From Marinobacter salinus (GTDB lineage: Bacteria > Pseudomonadota > Gammaproteobacteria > Pseudomonadales > Oleiphilaceae): a stretch of DNA of 64,000 bases. This document shows, one piece after another, positions 8,210 through 16,223 of this stretch. The stretch's first letter is position 1. Every line of letters begins with the position of its first letter. Location: assembly GCF_001854125.1 (NCBI RefSeq), contig NZ_CP017715.1:1302001-1366000 (forward strand). Reading direction: 5' to 3'. Under the pieces are notes generated by a model. That model was not told the DNA's origin. It did not search any database and saw only the letters and a list, made by a program, of their open reading frames with translations. A program made the position numbers and the translations under genes.

Positions 8210-10084
8210 ATGGCGCAGGAAACGCAGCTTCAGCAGTTCTATATACCGGAAGAGCAGTCGGTCTACCTGCTCAGCCATGATGACGCCAAAAAGCTCAAGG
8301 ACTGGGTGGCGCTCTGCGCTACCCAGCTCCGACAGCTGGGTTACCGGGACATTGAACTGATCGGCAAGGGCGCCTACGGTTTTGTTTTCGCAGGACGTCT
8401 GCCACGCCACGACAACAGTGGCCCGGAGCATGTTTTCAAGTTCACCCGCATCAATCTGCCCCAACACCTGCAGGACCGACTGGAGGATGAGGCTTTCATA
8501 CTTGAGCAAGTCCGACACCCAAGGGTGCCCCGGCTGATTTCCTATCAGCGTGCCCACAATCAGCCGATCCTGGTCATGGAGCGTGCCGCGGGGCTTAATC
8601 TGGAGGAAGTGTCGCTGCTTGAGGGGCGCCTGAAGCCGCGGCTAATCATCCGGATCGCCGACCAGCTTGCGGACATACTCCGCAACCTTCGCAGGGAAAA
8701 CGGCTCTGCCGGGCGCCCCATCGTTCATGGCGACATCAAACCATCAAACCTGGTCTTCGACGCACGCACCGAAACCATTGCCTTGATTGATTGGGGCTCT
8801 TCGGTGTTTGCCCAACTGGACGCGAACCAGCAGTTTATTACCGCCAATGTGATGGAGCTGATGTCCGACAACCTGCAGCAAACCAATGCCCGGCTGGGGG
8901 ACGTCTACTTCATCGGTGAGGAGCAGCTGAACGGTGGGTTATCCTCTCCTCGCTTTGACGAACAGGGCGCGGCGGGAACGCTGTACGCGCTGGCTTCGGC
9001 ACAGTCCTGCCGATTCGGCCACCAGGCGATCCCCGCCACCTCACTTGGGCTGCCGATGGAATTTGCGCGCATGCTCGACGGAATGCTGGCCCCGGACCCT
9101 GAAACCCGCCGAAAAGCCGGTGATTACTACCTGAACGAAATGCCAAGAATGGCACGTACCGTGATGATTGACCTGCCGGAGCAACCCGTCGTGCCGCTGG
9201 TACCTGTGTGGGTGCGAGCCTCAGGACAGGAAATCGACACGGTGGTTTACAGTTCGCGCAAATCGTTTCTTCGGGAAGAAGGAGCCCCGGAAACCCTGAA
9301 CGACGTCAATGACGTGCAGCTGGACCGTTACTACAAGAATTTCATGCAGGGAATGGGGGAAACTGAAAAGGCCTTTCTGGCCGCCGTCAGCCGGCTGGGG
9401 CGATACCCGGTCGAAGGAGGGCTCGCGGTTCGCTGGGAAACCGACGGCGTGTACATCGATACCTCGCTGAACCTCCACGATCCGGCTTTGAAATCCGCCT
9501 TCGTACAGGCGGTCAACAACATGGTCTATCTGGCCCAGGCAATCTATCGAAAGGGTATCTTCAAGAGCTGCCTTTTTAACGCCCGAAACACCCTGCATAT
9601 TGACCGCGACGACCCGGACCACCCCTTTCTGGTCTCGCCTGACATGAAACTGCATTACGAGGTAAGCGCAGCACCGGAAGTGGAAGATGAGACCCGAGTG
9701 CATTCCTACTTCGAGGATGGCCCCGACCCGGAGGAGTTTCTTGTCCTGCCCGACACGATCATCCGCTCTCTGGAGGCACTGAACAACATACACCACACCG
9801 GTATGATCATCTTCGAAGCCCTGCCCCGCCATCTCAAAATCCACAGCCACTACCGGCTGCTCGATCCGGACCAGGAGCAGGAATTCAGCCGGCTGCTGCA
9901 TAAAATTCTGTCGGCGGTGGAACAGATCACGGGACTCGGCATTTCCGGTTTTATGAAAATGCCCTACAAAGATACCCGGTTTTTTCCTCACATCGAGCGT
10001 TTGCCCGAGCGTTATTACCCCCGCAACCCCAGAACCGAAGACCTGCTTCTCGATCGACAGCCTCGCAGGATTTCCGAGAAGTAA
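8210..10084 (+). CDS. Hanks-type protein kinase-like protein linked to the bkd operon
   Basis: A 624-residue cytoplasmic protein whose first roughly 310 residues form a Ser/Thr kinase fold. It has a glycine loop GKGAYGFVF (52-60), a candidate ATP-binding Lys (K77 in FKFTR), an alpha-C Glu (near 94), a catalytic loop HGDIKPSN (173-180, where HGD replaces HRD) and a metal-binding DWG (194-196, replacing DFG). The C-terminal half (about 320-624) matches no domain I recognise and has no membrane segment. The gene starts 9 bp after E2, so it is very likely co-transcribed. Its target could be the dehydrogenase itself, since E1 alpha keeps the phosphorylation-loop serine. That is inference. Activity is plausible because Lys, both Asp residues and Asn are present. 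Confidence 0.78.
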   Translation: MAQETQLQQFYIPEEQSVYLLSHDDAKKLKDWVALCATQLRQLGYRDIELIGKGAYGFVFAGRLPRHDNSGPEHVFKFTRINLPQHLQDRLEDEAFILEQVRHPRVPRLISYQRAHNQPILVMERAAGLNLEEVSLLEGRLKPRLIIRIADQLADILRNLRRENGSAGRPIVHGDIKPSNLVFDARTETIALIDWGSSVFAQLDANQQFITANVMELMSDNLQQTNARLGDVYFIGEEQLNGGLSSPRFDEQGAAGTLYALASAQSCRFGHQAIPATSLGLPMEFARMLDGMLAPDPETRRKAGDYYLNEMPRMARTVMIDLPEQPVVPLVPVWVRASGQEIDTVVYSSRKSFLREEGAPETLNDVNDVQLDRYYKNFMQGMGETEKAFLAAVSRLGRYPVEGGLAVRWETDGVYIDTSLNLHDPALKSAFVQAVNNMVYLAQAIYRKGIFKSCLFNARNTLHIDRDDPDHPFLVSPDMKLHYEVSAAPEVEDETRVHSYFEDGPDPEEFLVLPDTIIRSLEALNNIHHTGMIIFEALPRHLKIHSHYRLLDPDQEQEFSRLLHKILSAVEQITGLGISGFMKMPYKDTRFFPHIERLPERYYPRNPRTEDLLLDRQPRRISEK

Positions 10085-10111
10085 TCCGTTCCTGCATCCG
10101 TGGGCAGCCCT

Positions 10112-12334
10112 TCAATAGACATCTTCCAGGTATCGCCCCTCGCGTTTGAGCTTATCCACATCAATGTCCATTGGCGTGAGAATTTCATTAATGACTTCCT
10201 TTACGCCCAAAGCCATGTCACGTCCGCCGCAAACGAGTATCTGCGCGCCCATTTCAATCAATTTGCGCACGTCCATCGCATCCTCACTGATTTTATCCTG
10301 AACGTACGCTTTCTCCTGTGTTCTGGAAAAGGCCGTGTTCAAACGGGTTAGACGCTGGTCTTCAAGGTAGCGTCCGAGCTCCGGCTTATAAAGAAAATCG
10401 GACTGGGGATTCCTGCCACCCCAGTACAGGTACATTGGGTGACGGGAATCGTTTTTCCGGATGAAGCCAGCAAGTGGACCTATACCGGCGCCAGCACCAA
10501 TCAGAATAATGGGCCTACTGCCTGGCGCTGGCCGGAAATCCGGATTGTGTTGAATGAACCCCTGAATACGGTCACCCGGATTCAGGTTGTGAAGAAATCC
10601 GGAACATAATCCGCCAGCCTGCTTGCGTACACAGATTTCAAGCAGTCCGTCATCGCTGGAAGACGCCAGGGAGTAATACCTGTGTGTGTCGTCGCCGGGT
10701 GGAAAAACGCCGACCAGATCACCTGCCTCGAAATCAGGCAGCCGGGCATTTCCTTTCCCGAATAACCCTCGGAAGCCACTCTTTCTGTCGGCAGGCCTGA
10801 AACGTAGGATACTGGTGGGCGCCTGAATTTCCAGCCCGAAATCGGCCCTGTCAACCAACTCCAGATCAAATCTCCTGGTGGGTGTAGGGTTGTGAGTCAG
10901 TGCGAGGGACAAGCCTGTCAGGCCGGTAATTCGATCCCCCCATTTTCCAAACTGATCAGTAGATTGCCGATTAATAGTGGTAACCTTCTCCAGCCTCTCA
11001 AGTCCCCGGGAACCAAGGGCTTCATCCACGTCTACGGCGAACTGACAAAACCGTGGGAACTGTCGATCACCAAAACCAAGCACCGCGAATCTCAGACCGC
11101 TTGTGTTCCGAAAGCGCCTCAGCCTTTCCATAAAGGTATTGGCGGAAGCCGGCGCACCGCCATCACCATAGGTAGACGTCAGTACGAAAAGTAACTCTGC
11201 CCTGGGGTATTCTTCGGCCAACTGGTTCATGTCTGTAGAAAGCACGTGACGCCCCGCTTCAGCGAGTTTTTCATGGAGATCCCTCGCAAACCCCCAGGTT
11301 GTGTTGTTTTCCGTCCCCACCAGGATCACGGTATCCGCGTTAGCCTCATCCGCATTATCCAGGGTCTTTCGTGAGGCACGACGGCGCAACCACCAGATAC
11401 GGGCACCGGTGATCGACAGTACCGGAACCGTCAAGGCGGCGGCTCCGAGTATCAGGCCGAGCCACCACAGGCCCTCCCCTGTATGGAGGCGGACAATCCA
11501 GTCAACAATCTGGCTATTGGTGGGCGTTGCCTGATACTTGAGGTATTCGCCGGTCGACTGATCGATGAATCCTGAGCCCTGACGGGTGCTCAGAGAAAAG
11601 AAATCCTGAAGGTCATCGGGATATGGCAATACAAGCTCGCGGAGGTTGTTAAGGTCGGTATTTTTGAGAGCTGCCAGTGACCCGATGGGCGCCGGCACGC
11701 CGCCTGAAACCTCTTCCGGAAATGACGGTTCGCCGCCGGAAGCCTCTGGCAAAACGCCAAATCGAACCGCGGACATATAGGTCCCGGTCATTGCAGACAG
11801 CAGCAGTCCGATCACCGCGAACCGCGCCAACTCCGAGTGAATCCGATGGTCACCCGCCCCCTTTAACGGCTTAATGAGAAATCGCCATCCGCCCACGCGA
11901 CGGGACAACATAAAGGTGCCGGAAACACACATCAGCACCATCAGCAACGCCATCGCTCCGGCCATCAGCCTCCCGCCATCATCCTGAAGAAAGGCGCGGT
12001 GCAGGTCTTTCACCCAGCGAAAGAAGGATGACGGCTGGTATGGGCCTATTGCCTTCCCTGTTAACGGGTTGACCAGATCAGCCCCCGCTTGGCCGTCACG
12101 ACTGTAATAGACGATGACAGCACCGGATGGTGAGCGCTCAATCTGCTGAGTGCCCGGATATTGCTCTACCACTCGCTCAGCGAGATGAGCGACGCTAACC
12201 TCACCCGCAACCGGAACTATGGCACCTGAACGCTCCAATGCGGGCGATATCGACAAAATCGCGCCTGTTATAGCGAGGACGATCAGGAACAAGGCCGCGA
12301 ACAGGCCCGGAATCGAGTGAAGCTTGCGCCACAT
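10112..12334 (-). CDS. PepSY-type membrane flavoreductase (flavodoxin plus FAD/NAD(P) reductase)
   Basis: A 740-residue fusion. The N-terminal part is a PepSY-associated membrane module with helices near 9-31, 124-145, 180-200 and 290-310. A flavodoxin-like FMN domain follows (about 331-470, with TENNTTWGFA and TSTYGDGGAP). The last part is a ferredoxin-reductase module (about 500-740) with the FAD motif RYYSLASS, a GAGAGIGPLAGF NAD(P) motif and a terminal CGG region. This layout matches sulfite-reductase-alpha-like or PiuB-type proteins that carry electrons from NAD(P)H through flavins across or at the inner membrane. It shares orientation with two exported small proteins upstream. The redox partner is unknown. 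A role in ferric or flavin reduction is inference. Confidence 0.85.
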   Translation of the reverse strand: MWRKLHSIPGLFAALFLIVLAITGAILSISPALERSGAIVPVAGEVSVAHLAERVVEQYPGTQQIERSPSGAVIVYYSRDGQAGADLVNPLTGKAIGPYQPSSFFRWVKDLHRAFLQDDGGRLMAGAMALLMVLMCVSGTFMLSRRVGGWRFLIKPLKGAGDHRIHSELARFAVIGLLLSAMTGTYMSAVRFGVLPEASGGEPSFPEEVSGGVPAPIGSLAALKNTDLNNLRELVLPYPDDLQDFFSLSTRQGSGFIDQSTGEYLKYQATPTNSQIVDWIVRLHTGEGLWWLGLILGAAALTVPVLSITGARIWWLRRRASRKTLDNADEANADTVILVGTENNTTWGFARDLHEKLAEAGRHVLSTDMNQLAEEYPRAELLFVLTSTYGDGGAPASANTFMERLRRFRNTSGLRFAVLGFGDRQFPRFCQFAVDVDEALGSRGLERLEKVTTINRQSTDQFGKWGDRITGLTGLSLALTHNPTPTRRFDLELVDRADFGLEIQAPTSILRFRPADRKSGFRGLFGKGNARLPDFEAGDLVGVFPPGDDTHRYYSLASSSDDGLLEICVRKQAGGLCSGFLHNLNPGDRIQGFIQHNPDFRPAPGSRPIILIGAGAGIGPLAGFIRKNDSRHPMYLYWGGRNPQSDFLYKPELGRYLEDQRLTRLNTAFSRTQEKAYVQDKISEDAMDVRKLIEMGAQILVCGGRDMALGVKEVINEILTPMDIDVDKLKREGRYLEDVY

Positions 12335-12357
12335 AGGAGGTTCCTCTTGCCAATGAC

Positions 12358-12828
12358 TCAGAAGTCGTAGGTGAACGAGTGCACATAGCCCCGTCCATTG
12401 ATCGCCTTACCTGCCCCTTCCGTCGTCAGCGGAACGACGACATCAGAGCGGTTGTCGCGCATATCCTCTACCGCAGTATCAACGCGGACCTGATAGCCGC
12501 TATCGATCAGCGAATCGTTGAGGTCGACTGTCATTTTCAGGGTTCGGCCACTGGTGACGCTGGCACCGGTCAAACCGTCATATTCGGATCGGCTCATACC
12601 ACTACCCCTGGCCCAGTCGCGCAGGTGCTTGTAGTACTTACTTTTTTTGCCAGAAATCCAGATGGTTCCCTGATATGCGCCGTTTGCGTCGGTCAGATAG
12701 ATCGCCATGTACGCCCCATCGCCACGGTAGTTATTCAACTGCGTCGTGAAGGTTACCTCCCTTGCTTGTGCGTAGGCCGGAACTGCCATCACCAGCACAA
12801 GACCAAGCATAAAACACATTTTTTTCAT
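12358..12828 (-). CDS. DUF2271 exported protein
   Basis: A 156-residue protein with a clear signal peptide (MKKMCFMLGLVLVMAVPAYAQA), so periplasmic. The body matches the DUF2271 pattern: a beta-rich domain with a KYYKHLRDWAR stretch, a GLTGAS motif and a C-terminal GYVHSFTYDF. The GLTGAS segment recalls the flavinylation (ApbE-target) motif context of FMN-binding partners, but the fit is loose. The ATG at 12828 is chosen because AAGGAGATAAG precedes it. A longer frame would add nine residues before the signal peptide. It lies 23 bp upstream of the flavoreductase gene and is probably its partner. Confidence 0.78.
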   Translation of the reverse strand: MKKMCFMLGLVLVMAVPAYAQAREVTFTTQLNNYRGDGAYMAIYLTDANGAYQGTIWISGKKSKYYKHLRDWARGSGMSRSEYDGLTGASVTSGRTLKMTVDLNDSLIDSGYQVRVDTAVEDMRDNRSDVVVPLTTEGAGKAINGRGYVHSFTYDF

Positions 12829-12869
12829 GATCTTATCTCCTTTAAGGCCGGTCACAGCCGGAAAGCGGG

Positions 12870-13286
12870 TTACTGGACAGTCACATCAGGGCGACTCTTC
12901 ATAATTCCGTTGCCCGGCAAGGGCTTTTCGCCCATGGGGTTATCCTTATTCCTGTCGCTTCCGCCATTTTGTTCGCTACGATCGTCGTCCTCATATTCAT
13001 CATCTTCATCGTATTCGTCGTCCTCATGCTCCATCTCTTTGAGCTCAAGAGACGACGGTGCGAAACTGGCCTCGACCCTGTTACCTTCACTGTCTCGCCC
13101 TTTTACTTCATAACAGCCGTCGTCAACCTTGATCCGGTAAACTGTCCAGCCTTCCGCTTCCAGCTGCTGTCGCAGGTTCTCTCTTGGCTGCCACCCGGAC
13201 ACGGGGTCATCGCAGTCATCATCGGCAAGTGTCACTCCACTCAGAAGCAACATCGAGATACCCAGTGCAATGGATTTGGTCTTCAT
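12870..13286 (-). CDS. Exported acidic PepSY-like protein
   Basis: A 138-residue secreted or periplasmic protein. A signal peptide (MKTKSIALGISMLLLSGVTLA) is followed by a PepSY-like segment (about 22-80: W..REN..QQLEAEGWTVYRIKVDDGCYEVKGRD) and then a very acidic low-complexity tail of Asp, Glu and Tyr (about 85-107) and a disordered end. Two Cys residues (DDDCDD and DDGCYE) could form a disulfide. It lies head-to-head with the two-component system at 13458 and is the first gene of the minus-strand set. Similar PepSY-plus-regulator arrangements suggest it is a target of that system. Metal binding by the acidic tail is possible but unproven. Confidence 0.75.
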   Translation of the reverse strand: MKTKSIALGISMLLLSGVTLADDDCDDPVSGWQPRENLRQQLEAEGWTVYRIKVDDGCYEVKGRDSEGNRVEASFAPSSLELKEMEHEDDEYDEDDEYEDDDRSEQNGGSDRNKDNPMGEKPLPGNGIMKSRPDVTVQ

Positions 13287-13457
13287 GGTTACCCTCCTCA
13301 GTGATCGTTGTGGTCAATGTATCTCACATTTCTGACAGCACGCTGAAGGAACTGACATAGCGTTCGTTTTTGGGGCAATGCCGGCAGTGAGGATTTCAGG
13401 CTGTTGTCAGAATAAAGCTGTAGTATCTTTTCCAAATAGCCGGTTTAAGGACGAGAC

Positions 13458-14123
13458 ATGCGGGTGTTATTGGTGGAAGACGCCACGGGGCTGGGAGAAG
13501 CGGTTCAGGAGCAAATCACTGAAGATGGACATGCCGTGGATTGGGTGCAGAGTCTCGGGTATGCCGAAACCAGCGTTCGAACCACAACATATGATCTGGT
13601 GCTTCTGGACCTGATGCTGCCAGATGGCCACGGCATCGATTTCCTGGAAAAACTGCGGCAAACCGGAAGCACCACGCCAGTCATCATCCTCACGGCAAGG
13701 GACCAGGTGTCGGACCGCATCAAAGGCCTGAATGCCGGCGCTGATGACTATCTGGTAAAGCCGTTTGATCTGACGGAGCTGTCAGCCCGCATAGCGGCCG
13801 TAGCCAGGCGTTACCGGGGCAACCCGAACCCGGTTGTGTCTGTGGGCGATCTCGAAGTTAACCTCAATGATCATCATATTGTCCGCAATGGTCATCCAAT
13901 AGAATTGACCTCTCGGGAATGGGCGCTTTTAGAAGCCTTCATTCAGCACCCCGGAAGGCTACTTTCCCGGCCGCAGCTCGAAGACAGGCTCTACGAGTTC
14001 GGTGCCGAGATTGAAAGCAACACCATCGAGGTATACATCAGCCGACTTCGCAAAAAACTGGGCAGGGGCGTGATCGCAACGGTTCGTGGCATGGGCTACC
14101 GATTGAATAGCTATGAAAGCTAG
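13458..14123 (+). CDS. OmpR-family response regulator
   Basis: A 221-residue two-component transcription regulator. The receiver domain (1-115) has the acidic pair near residues 7-8, the phosphorylated Asp in LVLLDLMLPDGHG (about 51), Thr in ILTARD and Lys in VKPFD. The winged-helix DNA-binding domain (about 125-218) carries LTSREWALLEAF and the recognition region IEVYISRLRKKLG...VRGMGYRL. It is of the QseB/PmrA/TctD type. The following kinase gene overlaps it by 11 bp. The divergent PepSY/DUF2271/flavoreductase set is the likely target, from position only. Confidence 0.93.
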   Translation: MRVLLVEDATGLGEAVQEQITEDGHAVDWVQSLGYAETSVRTTTYDLVLLDLMLPDGHGIDFLEKLRQTGSTTPVIILTARDQVSDRIKGLNAGADDYLVKPFDLTELSARIAAVARRYRGNPNPVVSVGDLEVNLNDHHIVRNGHPIELTSREWALLEAFIQHPGRLLSRPQLEDRLYEFGAEIESNTIEVYISRLRKKLGRGVIATVRGMGYRLNSYES

Positions 14124-15441
14124 ACACAGCCTCCAGCGAACACTCAGCCTTGGGCTCACCGTCGGCGTCACCTTACTTTGGTTGATGGGCGTTACCGCCT
14201 CCGCTATGGTCGCCCAGCATGAGATGAATGAGGTATTCGACAGTGCGCTGCAAGAAACCGCTCAGCGAATTCTGCCCCTTGCGGTCACTGACATTCTCAG
14301 CCGGGAGGCCGGGACTGGTCAGAAAAGAGCACCGGCGATGGGAGATCATGAGGAGTACCTCACCTACCTGGTCCGAGACGCTTCGGGAAAGATCCTGCTC
14401 CAGTCTCACGATACAGACATCTCCGTATTCGATGCCCGCCCAAGGCAGGGTTTTTTTGATACCGATACCCACCGTATCTACGGTGAGTCTGCAGTCAGTG
14501 ACACGCTTTTCATTGAGGTTGCCGAACCCCTGGCCCACCGCCGAGAAGCGGCTTTTGAGGCAGGCCTCGCCCTTCTCTTGCCGCTGTTGGTTTTGATCCC
14601 GGTCAGCCTGATAGGCGTTTGGTGGGCTGTCCGATGTTCGCTTCGAAGGGTTGTGGTTTTTCGGGAAACCCTTGAATCTCGAGGCTCTGCAGACCTGTCC
14701 CCCATTGCTGTGGAAAGGCTTCCTGCAGAGTTTGAGCCCATTGCGGCCTCAATCAATCGCTTATTAGAACGACTCCGGCGGGCCCTGGAGGCTGAGCGAA
14801 GCTTTACCGCAAATAGCGCTCACGAGCTGAGAACCCCGCTCGCAACGGCTCTGGCAAAAGTCCAGAGACTGAAAACGGAATTATCTGAAAAAACATCTCT
14901 CCAGAAAGCGTCCGAGATTGAAGAATCCCTGCACAATCTTGCGCGGCTGTCTCAGAAATTACTGGAGCTGGCGAAAGCGGAAGGCGGTGGCGTTCTGTCC
15001 GAAGAAGAGCACGACCTCGTGCCAATTCTTGAAACGATTATCGGTGATTACGAACGATTGAACCCTGGCCGGATAGACGCACAGCTTCCGAATACTGAGG
15101 TTACCTCATTACTGAATCCGGATGCTTTCGCCATTCTCATCAGAAACCTTATTGAGAATGCGCTCAAACACGGCGGAAAAGGAGGCGCAGTTGAGATCCG
15201 TCTTTCGGCCGACGGCACCGTGAGCGTCAAAAATCACGGGGACATTGTTGCTCCGTCAGACATGGCGCTTTTGCGGAACCGTTTTGTTCGCGCCGAGACA
15301 AATGCCCTGGGATCCGGGCTCGGGCTTGCCATTGCAGAAGCCATTGTTAGTGGTGCCGGTATCCGACTGGGACTGCACTCCCCCGCGAGGGGGTGGCAGG
15401 ACGGCTTCGAAGCCGAGTTAAACGTCGTAATCAAACGATAA
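14113..15441 (+). CDS. Sensor histidine kinase (QseC/EnvZ type)
   Basis: A 442-residue inner-membrane kinase paired with the preceding regulator. It has a first membrane helix at about 13-37, a periplasmic sensor region to about 155, a second helix (about 155-178), a HAMP-like linker, the dimerisation/phosphoacceptor box FTANSAHELRTPLATALAK (His near residue 238) and a catalytic ATPase domain with NLIENALKHGG (N box) and GSGLGLAIAEAI (G box). The D/F region is degenerate (SVKNHG in place of VxDxGxG). The signal sensed cannot be read from sequence. Position suggests a metal or redox cue. Confidence 0.92.
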   Translation: MKARHSLQRTLSLGLTVGVTLLWLMGVTASAMVAQHEMNEVFDSALQETAQRILPLAVTDILSREAGTGQKRAPAMGDHEEYLTYLVRDASGKILLQSHDTDISVFDARPRQGFFDTDTHRIYGESAVSDTLFIEVAEPLAHRREAAFEAGLALLLPLLVLIPVSLIGVWWAVRCSLRRVVVFRETLESRGSADLSPIAVERLPAEFEPIAASINRLLERLRRALEAERSFTANSAHELRTPLATALAKVQRLKTELSEKTSLQKASEIEESLHNLARLSQKLLELAKAEGGGVLSEEEHDLVPILETIIGDYERLNPGRIDAQLPNTEVTSLLNPDAFAILIRNLIENALKHGGKGGAVEIRLSADGTVSVKNHGDIVAPSDMALLRNRFVRAETNALGSGLGLAIAEAIVSGAGIRLGLHSPARGWQDGFEAELNVVIKR

Positions 15442-15569
15442 TTGCTGGTCGCCCGGCATCAAAAGCTGTTGTTCAATCATTGAATCCCGCCATTCCGATT
15501 CTTCAAAAATGCACCGGTAGTGACGGGAATTCAACATGCAACTTTTTGATTTTCAAGGTATTCATCCCT

Positions 15570-16223
15570 TCAGTCACCCATCCTCAAAGTCCATGTTACG
15601 GCCCGTTGCATCAACACCGAACTTTTCTCAATACCGAGCTTCTTCTTTATGTGGTCCCGATGGGAGTCCACCGTTTTCGGACTCAGACACAACTGATCGG
15701 CAATTTCCTTCGAGGAAAACCCCTTTCCCAGCAAGGTAAAAACTTCGAGCTCCCGATCGGTAAGTATCTCTTCGGGCCGTTCCGGCACCCGGTCATCCCG
15801 ATGGGTTCGGCGTTGTACGATGTGAGTCGCCACTTCCGGGTTGAGATAAATGCTTCCGCGCATGACGTCCTCAATTGCGCCGATCAATTTTGAGGCTGCC
15901 TGTTCCTTATTGATATAGCCATGGGCACCCGCCCGTAGCGTGCGTTCTGCATAAATCATATCGTCATGCATGGAAGCAACAAGGATTTTGATGGTCGAAT
16001 CGTGCGTGTGTATTCGCTTTATAAGTTGAAGGCCGCTGCCCTCTGTAAGAGTGAGATCTACAATCACCAACTGGGGAGGGTTTTCTTTCAGGAGCTTCAT
16101 TGCCTCTGTGGCCCCTGCGGCCTCCGAGACAACACTGTACCGCTCATCCCGACCGATCAGGTTCGCAAGGCCTGCTCTGAATATCGGATGATCATCCACG
16201 ATCATGATTTTAGTCGTCATCAC
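15570..16223 (-). CDS. NarL/FixJ-family response regulator
   Basis: A 217-residue regulator. The receiver domain (1-120) has DDHPIFRAGL at the N-terminus and the phosphoacceptor Asp in LVIVDLTLTEGSG. The C-terminal LuxR-type helix-turn-helix (about 150-210) reads LTDRELEVFTLLGKGFSSKEIADQL...KTVDSHRDHIKKKLG. It overlaps the upstream kinase gene by 4 bp, so the two form one unit. It should bind DNA as a phosphorylated dimer. Targets are not evident. Confidence 0.93.
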   Translation of the reverse strand: MMTTKIMIVDDHPIFRAGLANLIGRDERYSVVSEAAGATEAMKLLKENPPQLVIVDLTLTEGSGLQLIKRIHTHDSTIKILVASMHDDMIYAERTLRAGAHGYINKEQAASKLIGAIEDVMRGSIYLNPEVATHIVQRRTHRDDRVPERPEEILTDRELEVFTLLGKGFSSKEIADQLCLSPKTVDSHRDHIKKKLGIEKSSVLMQRAVTWTLRMGD

